The notes under the pieces: generated by a model | What the model saw: the letters and a program-made list of their open reading frames with translations, nothing else | What the model was told of the DNA's origin: nothing | Database searches by the model: none | Origin: Limonium bicolor | Lineage: Eukaryota; Streptophyta; Magnoliopsida; Caryophyllales; Plumbaginaceae | Length of the DNA: 64,000 bases | Direction: 5' to 3' | NCBI GenBank assembly: GCA_023374045.1 | Contig: JAIOTZ010000269.1 | Location: 1-64,000 of the forward strand | Position numbers and translations under genes: made by a program | Shown: positions 11,761-24,641 of the stretch, piece after piece | Layout of the letters: each line of letters starts with the position of its first letter | Numbering within the stretch: position 1 is the stretch's first letter

Positions 11761-12005
11761 ATATTAAGTCTCTACCCCATATTAGGAGTCAGCACATCTA
11801 ATAACTCCAATACCAGTACACAATACTCAATTAGTTACACTAACATCTTCACAATCAGGGTAGTACATATACAGAGAATGGACTCCAATCATCCATGCAG
11901 TATAATATCACATACGCAACATCGCAGGCACCACCATTCCCCCAAACGGCTTACCCCACATTTTAGTTCCTTTATAATCCAAATTTTATCTTATTTACCA
12001 AACAC
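11761..12005 (-). other. D untranslated leader
   Basis: About 245 bp lie between the PBS and the Gag frame. They are AT-rich with no ORF. I see no clear packaging structure or splice junction. Confidence 0.5.
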
Positions 12006-12018
12006 GGCTCTGATACCA
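12006..12018 (-). other. D primer-binding site (tRNA-iMet type)
   Basis: The minus strand reads TGGTATCAGAGCC three bases after the 5' LTR ends in GGGTGTTACA. It matches the initiator Met-tRNA 3' end used by most plant chromoviruses. Confidence 0.9.
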
Positions 12019-12021
12019 CCT

Positions 12022-14298
12022 TGTAACACCCTGGATTTTGCCTCAAAACATAGGTAATGAAATAACAAAGCTAACGGTGAAAACGGCTTTAAAAACGGAC
12101 TCCAAACGAGCCCTACAGGTGCAAAACAAGTCTGGTCCGAACTTGTGTCCGGACATGGGAAGTTCGGACACAAGCCGAGACATTTAAACTGTAGAAATCC
12201 AACTGTCCGAACTTGTGTCCGGACATTGATGTTCGGACACAAGTCGAGAGTTGAAAGGATTGAAAAACCAGAGGTGTCCGAACTTGTGTCCGGACTTAGA
12301 AGTTCGGACACAAGTAAGTTGGAAAAGTCCGAGAAAAACAACGTGGCGTGTCCGAACTTCAATGTTCGGACCGAAGTTCGGACACACCAAAACAGCAAGC
12401 CTTTAAAACTTTCGGGGCCTGTCCGAACATGGATGTCCGGACGGACGTTCGGACAGGTCCTGATACACCCAAAAATGTCAAACAGGACCAAATCAACACC
12501 AAATTAATCACAATAACTTTGCAACAGAAGAAAGGCCATTGTAGTAACTCCAGTACTTCAAATAACAACATAGATGCCTCTGAAAGATCTCTTAAACAAT
12601 AAGTAACTTCCAACATATCCAAGACTTCTTAAGAATTAATCGAGTAAAACACTTCAACTAGATAGCAGCGGAAATAGCAAAATCCACAAGGGCGTTACCG
12701 CCACACTCTAACAAAGAGTGCTCAGGCTTAAACCACTAATCAAAAACAAAACGTTTCCAAAACTGATAAAACATAACCAATCCAAAACATAACTCAACTT
12801 GTTCAATGTAGCATTTATTCAGTCGTCCTAAACTATGTGACAGCGCGTCCCAAACCCCAATTCAGCCATGAGTACCTGCGATCATAAAACAACAATGGAA
12901 AACGCGAAGGGATCGCGCAAATCAGTGAAACTGAGTAAACATTGTCTCAACCTGTAAAATACATTTTGAAACCCATTTACATTTGCAAAACATTAACTCA
13001 CACCATAATAATAACCAGCTTTACCAACACCAAACCACCATTGACAAAACATTTCAGGGGAGAACTTTCCAGGAATCAAATCAATGGTTTACACGGACGA
13101 CCCCAATCCGGGTCGCAATAATTAGAATCCCACCTCACTCTACGTCCTTAAGTGTGCACACCCCCCAGAAGGTAACTTATGACCCAAAGGAGTAGATCAT
13201 TAGAGCTTAACTGCAAGTTATGTCTGCAGGCAAAATAATAAGTATATCCACGGGGTACACAGTACCAATAATTACACGGAGCGCCATAAGGCACCAATAA
13301 TTTACACGGAGCACCAGAAGGTACCAATCAATCCAATAACCAATTCAAGGAAAGTCTCCCAAAACGTTTATCCAAACCTTTCGCAAAACATCACACCAGA
13401 AAACACACGGGGAAAATAAATCCCAAACTTCCACAATCTCAAAACCACAGTAAATCCAAATCTTCGATAATCACAAAACACAGAGGTAAGAATGTTGAGC
13501 ACAACATTTACCTGGATACGCTCACCGACACAGAATCACTCAGCTAGGTCAGCAGTAACGTCCGTCAGAGAAGTCGGAGTCTAGAATACAAGTAGAACAC
13601 AATCAGATACTACCCAAAGACTAGCAAATTATTCATCTAATCTTACCAACGGATTCCCCTTACCCTTCTACCAATTCCGGCACCAGAGAAGCGGCCTAAC
13701 GACGTTGGAGAGTAAGAGCGTGAATTCAAAAGAGTTTGAGAGCTTGAAGAAAGAGAAGGGAGTTGTGACGGCGTATTGAAGATGAAGGAGATCGTGAGAT
13801 TAAATAGAAAATAATTATTATGATAAGATAGAAATAAGTTAATAAATACCTTTGATTTTAAAAGGAGAGAGAGAACTGAAAAATAGTTTGTAAAATAATA
13901 ACAACAATAACATCAGTCTAAAAATTAATTAATTAAATAACTTTCAAAAGTCATGGAAGGATCTAGATTCTGAATCAAGGAGGTAATTAAATATTATCTG
14001 ATTAAAATAATTTAGAAGGAGAGCTAACTGATCACTAGTAAAGATTGGGAAGTTATCTAAATAAATAGATAGAGGGATAAATACACAATAGCTGTATAAA
14101 TAAATTAGAAAGAGGAAATTATTTTAGGAAGAAGTAAAATCGAATTTGTATTCTTGAACATAATAACGCTATTTGAAACGGATGTACATATATCTATATA
14201 TATATATATATTGCTTCTCTGGGCCTTTATCAATCTTACTCATATCATTCCCGACTATATACTAATTTAATCCTAAGCCAAATTTCACGGGTATTTCA
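12022..14298 (-). repeat. D 5' LTR
   Basis: Partner of 5645-7926, offset by 6377 bp. Differences are few, for example the shorter text around 12465 and an extended AT run near 14190. It adjoins the PBS, so it is the sense 5' LTR. Confidence 0.92.
12135..12457. repeat. Inverted-repeat array in the D 5' LTR
   Basis: Same five units and spacing as 5758-6080, with no change visible within the units. In sense orientation it lies in the 3' half of the LTR. Confidence 0.9.
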
Positions 14299-14303
14299 AA
14301 AAC

Positions 14304-16427
14304 CTATCATATGGTCAAGGTTGACCACCTTAATATTTCCTTGACCACCAATTCCTTATAATTACGGTTTGCACCCAAACTTTCTAGAAATCACCATTTA
14401 ACCCCAAAACTTTACAAAATCTTATAAACTTTATTTTAACTCCATTTACCTCTCATTTTCGGCCTTATTATTCTAAAGCCCCCAAATTTAATTTAATTAC
14501 ACCTAATACCCCATTTATTTTCGGTAATGCATTTATACTACTTAAACTTAATTAAAAGCTTGTAAATGCATAAATAAAATGGCCTAAAATACATGGCCTT
14601 ATTACAAACATTGGCTTGCAAAATAAATTACACATAAATGTCCCAAAAACACTTATAATTCTTGGCCTCACCACACACTTTCCATTTAATTACCAAACTT
14701 CCACATAATGTCATAAATTTGACATTTATGTTACTTAATCACTTAGATAAATTTACTAAGCCATTTCTTTAAACATTTTAAGGTCAAAAATGACCTTATT
14801 ACCATGCTCTCTCACGGCAATTAATATAGAAATAGCTTAGAACATTTTAACTTAGCAAAGTTAATGTTTAAGTGATTTATACCTTGATTTAGCTTGAATA
14901 ATTCCTTGTTTGAATTCGGCCAGCCTTAGATAAAATTTCCAAAGCTTCTCTTGCATGTTTCAAACAGCAAACAAGGCCTAGTTAGTCTCCAAGAAAGATC
15001 TAACCATAAGGAGTAATTTAATGTAAGATTTAAGGCAAAAATCACCTTAAAAATGCAAGGGAAGTTCAAAGTGGTTTCGACCTGAACCAAACACACCACA
15101 AGGTGTTAGATCCACCATATTGACATAGGAAATAGTTAGATCCCGAAATGCTACCTTGTTGTTAGGTTTTACCTTGGAAAAATGCCTTAAAAGAGGGTAT
15201 TTCCTTTGGATCTCGGCCATCCTTGCTCCAAATGGCTAACCAACAGGTTACACATGAAAAGGAGAAGAAGGTGAGGCTATGACCAAAGTTTCACAGCCGA
15301 ACTTGAAGGGAATCAAAAGTTATGAGCTTAAAGCACATTTTTACCTTAAAATGTAGATTTGGACAACCTTGGTCCCTCTACTGGTCTCAACCAAGTTCAG
15401 CTCTTGTTCTAACCTTAGAACACTGAGAATAAGCCATAGGAATTGATGAGCCACGAAATATAGGTGTTGGTAGTGAAGAGATGAAGAAAAAGAGCTAAAA
15501 ATGACATTAAAACACTTACATTAAGAGCTTAGGAGCTAGGTTTGCCTTCCATGCTCAAGAACACACTTGAGAGCTTCAAAGGAAGGGGAGAGCTCGGCTG
15601 GGCAGAAGAGAATCGGACAAGGAAGGGAGAAATGAGTGGAAAGGCTTGAATTATTTGAAAAAGTAAGTTAATTTTCAAAAAGTAAATGTATTAGGTAGGA
15701 ATTATTGTCAATCAAGGACTTATGCTGCCTCCTCTCTTATTGTAGCCGATTTCCATGGTCCAAGTGGGTCAATTAATTGACCATTGACCATACTTGGTCA
15801 ATTTGACTCATGCGGGCCCAACTTTAGGGTTTTATTAATATTTTAATATTAAATTTGTAAAAATTCGTAAATTTCTGGAATTAAATTCCTAATATCATAT
15901 AATATGATATTTTATTATATTTAAAGGTATTTATAACCTTTTAGCCCATTTAAAACCAATTTAGAAGGCGATTACACAAAAACGTGCTTTAAGGAGTTTT
16001 AGTGCACATTTTGTGTTGCAAGGTGTTTCTGGGCTTGGTTTTCTTTGACAACGGTTTTGTTATGTTCCTTAAATGATACTTGATCATGGTATTCAATTTT
16101 ATATCATTTAGAGGTCATTTGATTTTTAAGGTTTTCCTAGAGTACCTTTTTGCCCTTTTTGACCTTGAAGCATGTAAATGCTTTTTCTTTGTGTTGGAGT
16201 GTTGTCCAACGGTTATAATATGTTTAGTAATGTGTTAATATGCTTAGGACAAATTTTTAGGTCCTAAGTAGTTCATTTGGGTATTTATCTACCCTTAGCA
16301 GTCAAAGGGTGCAACATCTTGATTTGTGTTGACCACTGTTGTTCTCAGTTGACTTTTAAGGCATGTTTAGGCCTTAATTAATGTGATTAAATATTTAATC
16401 CATGCTTTAATAATTTGGGGTATTTCA
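14304..16427 (-). mobile_element. F 5' LTR, 5' portion
   Basis: Resumes after the second AAAAC target duplication and ends GGGGTATTTCA (sense start TGAAATACCCC). It is homologous in reverse complement to the start of the H LTR at 19387, including the sense stretch AAAAGTCAACTGAGAAC. It contains several sense-strand AAGGTAA-type donor-like sites. It is non-coding. Confidence 0.8.
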
Positions 16428-17842
16428 GTAGTCCACTCTGTGTCTGAGTCAGTGAATGGAGTCCTGACTAGGTAAACCATGAATTGACGAGAGAGATCTC
16501 AGTCAAACAAACTAGGTTAGGGGAAATCAAGGATAGGTTGATAATAAAATGATATAAGGACGCAACACCATAGTGGATGAGTTAGAATACAAGTTTTGAG
16601 GATTTTAGTAAACGAGGAAACCAAGGCCAATTTAATGGTAATGGCAAGTTGAACCCATGAATGAGAAGAGAAATTGTGGTATCTAAGGAAGTTATATTAG
16701 AGAAACCTTTGTGATATTAGATGCTACCCAAAAAGGGGGCACAGACAGAGTTATACCATGCGCTGAAGGCGCTGCGATGATGTCGCATTAAATAATAATA
16801 ACCACATGCTCAAGCTAGAAAAACGTTAGTATGTTAGTACCAATTAGGTTCGAACAGAAAACGAATGCCAAGCTAAAGCCACAGTCGTATTGTATATTTA
16901 CAACAGACGAAGGGCAAAAGCGAGCATTATAAGAGATCCTCTAAGCTGGAGATTAAATACCCCATGCAAACCACAATGGCGGATAACCGTCCAATCGAGT
17001 GGTACATGGTGCGCAACAAAGCGACCATTATAATAACTGTTAACTGAATTATGTTGCTGAGAATCAGAAAGTGGAAGAGCAGAAAGGCAAATGGATTCCC
17101 CTAATTGAGAAGAGGGATGAACCATATGTGTGGGTACTAAAATACCAACACACGAGGGATACGAGTTCAAACCAGTAAAGAGGACCTATAAGGTACCTAA
17201 GGAATGAACCCATCTAAGAAGGAAATAACTTGGGGTCATGAGGCGCCAGTTAGTTGCGCATATCAGACTCGCCTTGAGATTTTAGACACGACTATACGAG
17301 CACTAGGTGCTAGAACATAGCTCGAAACCCTTACACCGAGGTTAGTTCGGTAGGGAGGCATGAACTCTTGGGAATATACCATGAGCATGCATAGGATTCA
17401 GGAAGACTGAATAGAATAACCAGTTGAAATAATTAGCGTGTGTAATGATGATACCACAGCGATATAGTTTCCTCCATGACCATAATTATGGAAGACCGTG
17501 TAGAAAACACCGTCACGTGGAGTAGAAACCAGCATGAAGCTGCTACTTAAAAGGGTAACTTAACCCTAAAGTAGTTGGGCATACTGCTTGCAGAGCGAGT
17601 GGCCCATAGCACATAGGATAGATAGACCTACCTAACAGATTTGGAAAACAAACGATGTGTTTACATCTCCCGATCAAACCATACATGAACTTACATATAC
17701 CTAACCGACATAGGTAGTATAGCCAGAGTGGCTAAAGCCCGACCCGAGAGGAAAAGGGTAATGTATACGTAGCACATCAGTGCACGAATATTCCATATGA
17801 GTGGAACATCTTGTACTTATTACTTCAAGATGACATATTCGT

Positions 17843-17880
17843 AGATTACGTGGGCGTAATCCCTTTTAAGGGGGGGTAGA
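17843..17880 (+). other. Internal PPT-like tract with hairpin in H
   Basis: A stem GATTAC/GTAATC (loop GTGGGC) is followed by CCC and then TTTTAAGGGGGGG TAGAG. B has the same arrangement at 63311-63347 with one loop change. It lies about 1.5 kb upstream of the terminal PPT and could act as a second plus-strand primer. Confidence 0.6.
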
Positions 17881-18662
17881 GCGATTGTGCACGCTTAAAA
17901 TATACCGTACGTAGGAGTACGTAACGCATGGTACACATACTGCAAACTATTATTGTACGTAGAGTACAAGTATTATGACTGTGTTATATTACTTGAGGTA
18001 ATATTGTGATGTGTGTGTATGAATATATATATATATATTTTAGTTCGCATTCCTATGGCGAATAGGAAAGGGAGAAACAGATAGAGTGTTCTTATCCTAA
18101 TTCGATTATTTATGCAAATGTTGCGAACATTAAACACATAAACGCCTAACTTGTTATCTGGTTGAGAGTTCAAGTAGGTCTATCTGGTAACTCCGATGGG
18201 AGATTTCAAATAGAAGGAGTAGAAAACTCCATACTATATGATTCATGACTCGGTATGAAACCGATTGGAATGCGATGAGTGAATCGGCATGAGACCGATG
18301 TGTAACCTAGTGGAGGTAAATCCTAGGAGTTGTATGAATAATTATAAGTTGAATGAACTTGGTACATGGTTAGGATACATGATCCTATATACCGGTGATT
18401 AGATTGATTACACTAGTTGACTTGTGTATCTATGGGACACAAGGTGGCAAATATCAAGAGGAAACAAAATTAAAAGTGAATAAACAATTGATTGATTGAA
18501 ATTGACGTGGGAAGTTGAACTTGATCCTGGTCGATCAAGAAAACCGAACACAATTGAGGTGAGAGATAGTTCAACACTGACGCCGACCACGTCGGGGTTG
18601 AATGACTCTCGAAACTTCCTACAAGTGGTCACAGATATGAATAGAAATTGGAATTTAGGGCG

Positions 18663-18860
18663 TCACTCGAAGAGCCGTGGACCGTGGAGTACTTTGTCAT
18701 ATGACCGGTGTGTCTGCGAGTGACATCACCCAAAGAGCCGTGGACCGCAGAGCCCTTTGTCATTGACCAGTGTGTCTGCGGGTGATTAAGGAAATAAGGT
18801 GATACTGTCCGAGGAGCCGTGGACCCAGTGTCCTTCGTTACTAAACCGGTGTGTCCACGG
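18663..18860 (+). repeat. Three diverged hairpin units with covarying stems in H
   Basis: Each unit carries GAGCCGTGGAC and a later CCGGTGTGTC or CCAGTGTGTC. Unit 1 closes with TCACTCG (18663) and CGAGTGA (18717). Unit 2 closes with TCACCC (18726) and GGGTGA (18780), and can alternatively pair CCGCAGA with TCTGCGG. Unit 3 can pair CCGTGGAC with GTCCACGG. The stem changes are on both arms. Confidence 0.7.
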
Positions 18861-19059
18861 GTGGTTGACGTTGGTTAGCATGGGGTTGGGGATCGTCAAG
18901 TCCTGGTCTTCATGACTGCTTCCCTGTGATTTGCCATCGTTAAAGATATGCATACACATACACGCGGAGTGGTGTAGAGGTATCCTCGCGAGATACTTGC
19001 ATATGAATAGGGGGTGCGTGGAGTACCCCTTGTGAGACACCTTGAGTACTTCTGGTTGG

Positions 19060-19195
19060 TTTTGCACCTTGTCTAGTGCTGTGTATGATTGAGTTTTGCA
19101 CCTTGTCTAGTGCTGTGTATGATTGAGTTTTGCACCTTGTCTAGTGCTGTGTATGAATGAGCTTTGCACCTTGTTTAGTGTTGTTTATCAATGAA
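19060..19195. repeat. 34-bp tandem repeat, four copies
   Basis: Copies begin at 19060, 19094, 19128 and 19162. The unit starts TTTTGCACCTTGTCTAGTG. The first three are almost identical and the last is diverged. It lies just upstream of the H PPT, a place where plant gypsy elements often carry tandem repeats. Confidence 0.9.
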
Positions 19196-19354
19196 TGTTC
19201 ATGATTATTGACTATATGGAATGAGATTATTGCTGTATCAAATGTAATACATATAGATAGATCTGAACGTAGTGGGATGTACTCCCTAGTGATGATCTGT
19301 CTGTGATTACTTAGTGGAACTGGATTCCTTAGGTGAACTGTTGATGAGTAAGGA

Positions 19355-19386
19355 CTTCGGGACGAAGCTTTTTAAGGGGGGTAGAC
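19355..19386 (+). other. H polypurine tract with upstream hairpin
   Basis: The stem CTTCG/CGAAG with GGA loop (19355-19367) is followed by CTTTTTAAGGGGGGTAGAC and the LTR start TGAAATACCCC. This is the standard chromovirus-like PPT arrangement and establishes plus-strand sense. Confidence 0.85.
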
Positions 19387-22300
19387 TGAAATACCCCTAA
19401 CCTTAAAAACTTAATTAAATGATATACTAATGATCTAAGATGGATTAAACATCTAATCACATTGACTAAGGCCTAAACGTGCCTTAAAAGTCAACTGAGA
19501 ACAACAGTGGTCAACACAAAGCAAGACTTTGCACCCTTTGACTGTTTAGGGTAAATAAATACCCAAATGAACTACTTAGGACCTAAAAATTTGTCCTAAA
19601 GCTTATTAACACATTACTAAACATATTACAATTGTTGGAAACACTCCAACACAAAAACAAGCATTTCATGCTTCAAGGTCAAGTAGGGCAAAAATGTGCT
19701 CTAAGGGAACCTTAAAGGTCTAATGACCTCTAAATGATATAAAATTGGATACCATGATCAAATATCATGTAAGGAACACAAAAAAACAATTCTCAAAGAA
19801 AACAGAGCTCAGAAACACCCTGCGACTCAAAATGTGCACTAAAATTCCTTAAAGCACGTTTTGTGTAATTGCCTTCTAAATTGGCTTTTAAATGGGCTTA
19901 AAGGTTATAATTACCTATAAATATGCTAATATATCATATTATAACATATTAGGAATTTAATTCCAGAAATTTACAAATTTTTACAAATTTAATATTAAAA
20001 TATTAATAAAACCCTAAAGGGGGCCCGTTTGAGTCAACGTTGACCAAGAATGGTCAAGAGGTCAAAGTTGACCCCTTGGATTCCATAGAGTCGGCAGCCA
20101 CAAGGCAGGGGGAGCCTGATTGAACTGAATTATTGACAAAAGGAGACTTAGTGGAGTGTTACTTTTCCATTTAATAAGAAATTAATACTTTAACTTACCT
20201 TTTCCTTATTTTCTTCATTATCCCTCCCTTATCTCTTGTCTCCAACGACTCCTTGCTCCTTCCTTCTGTCCCAGCCGAGCTCACATGCTCCCAATCTCAC
20301 CATTGTTGAGCTTTGAAGCTATCTAGCAAGGAAACCAACCTAATTCACCTAAGGTAATGGTTTAAGGCATAAAATAGCTCATTTTCTTCCTTTCTTCAAG
20401 GGCTATCTTATGAGCTAACTTCTATACTATTCCCATGGCTCAATCTCAGTGTGTGGATGTTAGAGTAAGAGTTAAAATTCGTTGGTAAGGGTTCTTGGAG
20501 CTAAGAACACAAAAATCATCCTTTAAGGTAAAAATGTGCTTTAAGCACATATCTTTTGATTCCCTTCAAATTCGGCTGTGAAACTTTGTTTCTAAGCTTA
20601 TAATCTTCATCTTAACATACTTATTCAGTTGGTACATCAAGAGCTTCGAATTATAACCAGATCCAAGCCTAAAACACCATTTTAGGCATTTTAAACAAGG
20701 TAAAGATTAGCCATCTTCTAATCTGAGTTATACCAGTTTAAAGCTTGGTTTTAGTAGCTCTTTTAACACTCTTTTCCTACTGTAAAAACAGGCCGTGACC
20801 AACCTTATTTACCTTGGCATTTTGAGGTAAATTTTACCTTGAAAATTGACATTAAACACTTCTTATGGTTAGATCTTGCTTGGAGACTAATCATGCCTTA
20901 ATTGCTGTTTGAAAACATGTAAATAATGCTGTGGAAATTTTATCCTAAGCTGGGCGTGGCCAAACAAGGCTTAAACTAGGCAAAAACAAGGTATAAATCA
21001 CTTAAACCTTCACTTGGTATATTAATATGTGTTTATACATATATATATATTGTGCCGTGAGTGAATGGTTAATTAAGGTCTTATTTTGACCTTAGGTGGT
21101 TAAGGAATGGTTTAATAAATTTATATAACTAATTAATAAGCATAATTGTCAAATTTAAGACATTATGTGGAAAATTGGTAAATAAAGAAAATATATGGTA
21201 AGGGCCGAGAGTTTATAGCTTTTGGGCATTTATGTGTAATTTATTTTATAAGCCAATGTTTGTAATAAGGCCATGTACTTTAGGCCATTTTATTTATGCA
21301 TTTATAAGCTTTTAATTAAGTTTAGGTGCTAAATATGCATTACCGCATATTATTGGGGTTATAGTGTAAATAAATTAAATTTGGGGGCTATATATTAATA
21401 AAGCCGAAAATTAGTTTAAATAAATGACTTTATATAAAAATTATAAGATTATATAAAGTTTTGGGGTAAATGGTAATTTCTGAAAAGATATGGGTATAAA
21501 CCGTAATATATGGGGATTAATGGTCAAGGAAGTATTAAGGTGGTCAACCTTGACCATATGGTAGGTTTTGACCAAATTAAATAAGCTAGATAACTTATTT
21601 AAGGTTTTATAATAAGTTATGTACTTAATTGTAACAACTTTATAACATATGTGGTATATATGTTATTACCGAAAATAAAGGGTGTATAATGGTATTATAA
21701 ACACCCATGGGCTATTAGGAATTTTTAGGAATTTATTGGGTTGATTTTTTGGAATTAAAATAAACTATATATGTATAATATATAGTTATTATGATTATGA
21801 CACTTGGAGAAATATATGTGGTGGTATAGTAAATACCGAAAGTATATGGGTTAATAAGGTAATTATAACCCTTTGGTAAAATTTGGTGATTTTTAGAATT
21901 ATATAAGGGTATTTATTGAGATATATGTATAATATATAGTTTTAATGAATTATTAAACTATATGTTATAAATTGGGCCAAATGGCAATTATAGAACATAT
22001 ATGGGCCTGTTCGGAATTTTACAAAATATACCATAGGTTATACCCTTTTTTTATAAGTTAGAAATGTTATATTAAATGGTATATATAACATGGTATAAAT
22101 AATGGGGTGATTTTGTAATAAAGGAAACTATGGTTTTTAGAGAAGAATAAGGTTTTTTAATATATGTGCCTATGCGGCAATATATAATAGTTTTGTATAA
22201 AAACTATATGTTATGAATTAAAGGGAATAAAAATATCATAATATATGATATGTATATGGTATAACATTACATAATGTCATGTGGTCAAATAGAATTTAAA

Positions 22301-24641
22301 TAATTCAAGGGCTGTACTGAAATATTAATAAGAGTTGGAAAAATGAATTTTAGACTATGGTCTACTATCTTATAATGTTATAACAATTATATGGTATAAA
22401 GGTGGTTTTAATGGAATTAAAATAAGTAAGGATATTCACATTAAGTAATATGACAAACTATAAATAAATAGGATTTATACTAAGGTATTTGTTGATTAAA
22501 CCTTGGGTTGTAAGATCCAACATAAAATGTTACATAATATTAGGATAGTAATCTTAATGTAAGTTGTATAATATAGTACAACTAAAGGGGAATACTCATC
22601 TAATAAAGATGATAAAATGTAACTATAATATAATAGTTTATAACTCATGGAACTTACCTATGTGGAAATATATACGTACACAAGAAAAAATGTATATGAG
22701 GTGTATATAGTTCAAAGTTTTACAGATGAATTACACTACATTAAATGGGGAAAGACTAACCTTAGGAAAAAATACTAAGGTAAAATGTGTGATATTTGAT
22801 TAATGGACTATACATGCGATATAGAAACAAACTATATAATACAAGGGTATATTAAGTTACATGCGATAATAAACGTTTAAAGTTAAGTATATTAATATAC
22901 TCGACGTAATCACGCATGAAATATGACGTTTCTCCAAATTCCGAGTTAAGCCGAAAACCCGACAAACGTTGAAAGTTAATAACGGGGGATTAACCGGGAG
23001 GTAGTAGCGACGGTACGAGGTACCGTAGAGTTAAGTTGTTATATAGGATTCTAATCAGTAGCGTTATGTATTGTTAGACTGCTAGAGACAACACGAGGAG
23101 CATCGGATCTAGTTGAATCATACTCCACCGTAATACTTTCAGGGTGACCGGTATGTTATTTATGTGGCTTGATTGTCTCTGAGGATTTCCTCAGTTCAGA
23201 CATTGTGTGAAAATCTGTGATAAGATTGACTGTCTGCTTGTGTGAATTAATATGCTTGAGTTGTGTATTAATGTTGCTTTATTATTACTGTTGTACGATA
23301 ATAGTACCGTTCGTATATCTGAACATATTATAAAACGAACTAGCGGCAATGATGCTATCTTATATGTGTAATATAAGGAACGTAAGTAAAACGTTGTAGC
23401 ATTAGGATAATAAGATATATAAAATATCTGAGACTTATATACGGAGCATTGGCCTCTTTAACGCCGCTCTCGTATCTAGCACTGGATCCCGAGTCGACAT
23501 ACTCAGGATTGTGACTACACCTTAGTGCTGCTGTTTAGGAAAAAAATAAACGATGCGATGGTTTAGATAAGTTTATCATAGGATGTGGCTCTTGCTGTAA
23601 CTGTGATCCATTAACGATACTAGGATACCGTGAGGAACCGTAATATCTGGATAAATTCCCAACGAACTACAGATTGTTCGTAGTCGTAGACTCTATCGCT
23701 GGAGTGGCTATTGCCGTGGGGTGACCCGCCATAAGAGATGGGTAACTGAGAACACTGCGTTCTAACGAGACGTTGTCATTAGACATGACTGAACAATTAC
23801 GAAGGCGACTATACTAGCTCGTACATTAGACGAACATTATTTGGGCTTGTATGCCAAGACGGGTATTATACCTGTTTATAACTCGCGTTGTTTTCGGCCT
23901 CGTTGCTCACGGTTATGTTTTGTAATTATGTGTGGTGTTGGGTGGGATTTGTTTGAACGGCCATTGTGCTCATATTGTGTGTGTGAACTGGTTAGTCGAG
24001 TCGCCGTACTCATGTGTAGATTATAGTGGATTGTTTGGTCGAGTGAGTCGCCGTACTCAATTATGAACATTAAGTGTTTGTTGGAATGGGAGTCTCTGTA
24101 CTCATATAAGCGTTGTAACGCTTTCAGTGGTTTATTACGATGCGATTGTGAAGCGGGGGCTTTTTGTTATTTGATTTTTACTACAATATATATGTTGCTT
24201 TACAGCTTTAACATTAAACTACTTGCCTTAAAAATGAATTGCATGCTCTCGACCAATTAACTGAGGGTTCGAGGGGCATGACAGTCATGTATAACATACT
24301 CACAGGGCTGATTCCATATCACAAACACCATTTTTGCAGGTATGCAGCTTCCGTGTCGGCAAAGAGAGGGACGCGCTGGGTAGTTTAATCACAGTTGTTT
24401 TTAATATCACTGTTGCATTTTGATACAAACCGAGAAACGTGTATAGGATTGGGATACTTAGAATGCTCACTGTGAATGTATTTTATATTGGTTTGGGAAG
24501 GTTAGACCTATCTCTCGTCGTCACTGTGGGAAATTGTTTCGTATTTAAGAATATATCAGTAAGCACGTTATTACTTGTATGGGCGAGTAAGAACGGTGAC
24601 ACCAGTAGTACAATTGTTGAGATTACCGTTGCGATTATAAT
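19387..24641 (+). repeat. H 3' LTR (end truncated)
   Basis: Starts TGAAATACCCC after the PPT and is homologous to the F LTR in opposite orientation over at least 5 kb. It is AT-rich and non-coding. The expected terminal GGGGTGTTACA is missing: near 24640 the sequence GCGATTATAATG passes directly into an E-type LTR. Sense-strand AAGGTAA sites cluster at about 20350-20990. Confidence 0.75.

Larger units (their letters stand above)
5645..14298 (-). mobile_element. Element D: near-complete Ty3/gypsy chromovirus, 8.65 kb
   Basis: Sense order is 5' LTR (14298-12022), PBS, leader, Gag-Pro-RT, RNaseH-integrase C-terminus-chromodomain, PPT, 3' LTR (7926-5645). A 5-bp target duplication AAAAC flanks it (5640-5644 and 14299-14303). 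The two LTRs differ at only a few small indels and substitutions, so the insertion is recent relative to its host LTR F. It is defective: a frameshift lies near 9150 and the integrase core is missing. The chromodomain and LTR size suggest a Tekay/Del-like clade. Confidence 0.93.
16428..19386 (+). mobile_element. Element H internal region, 3' part (non-coding)
   Basis: Nothing here encodes a recognisable protein. It resembles the internal region of B: 16990-17050 with 62290-62340 (GCGCAACAA and GCGACC), 17840-17885 with 63305-63350, and 18480-18560 with 63925-64000. It ends in a PPT directly before the LTR at 19387, so H is plus-sense. F is inserted at its left edge, and the 5' part lies outside the window. 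I infer a LARD-like non-coding element. Confidence 0.7.

Noticed and set aside
16898..17170. Possible host gene exon between F and H
   Set aside because: The segment aligns with the non-coding internal region of B (around 62290), so it is element sequence.
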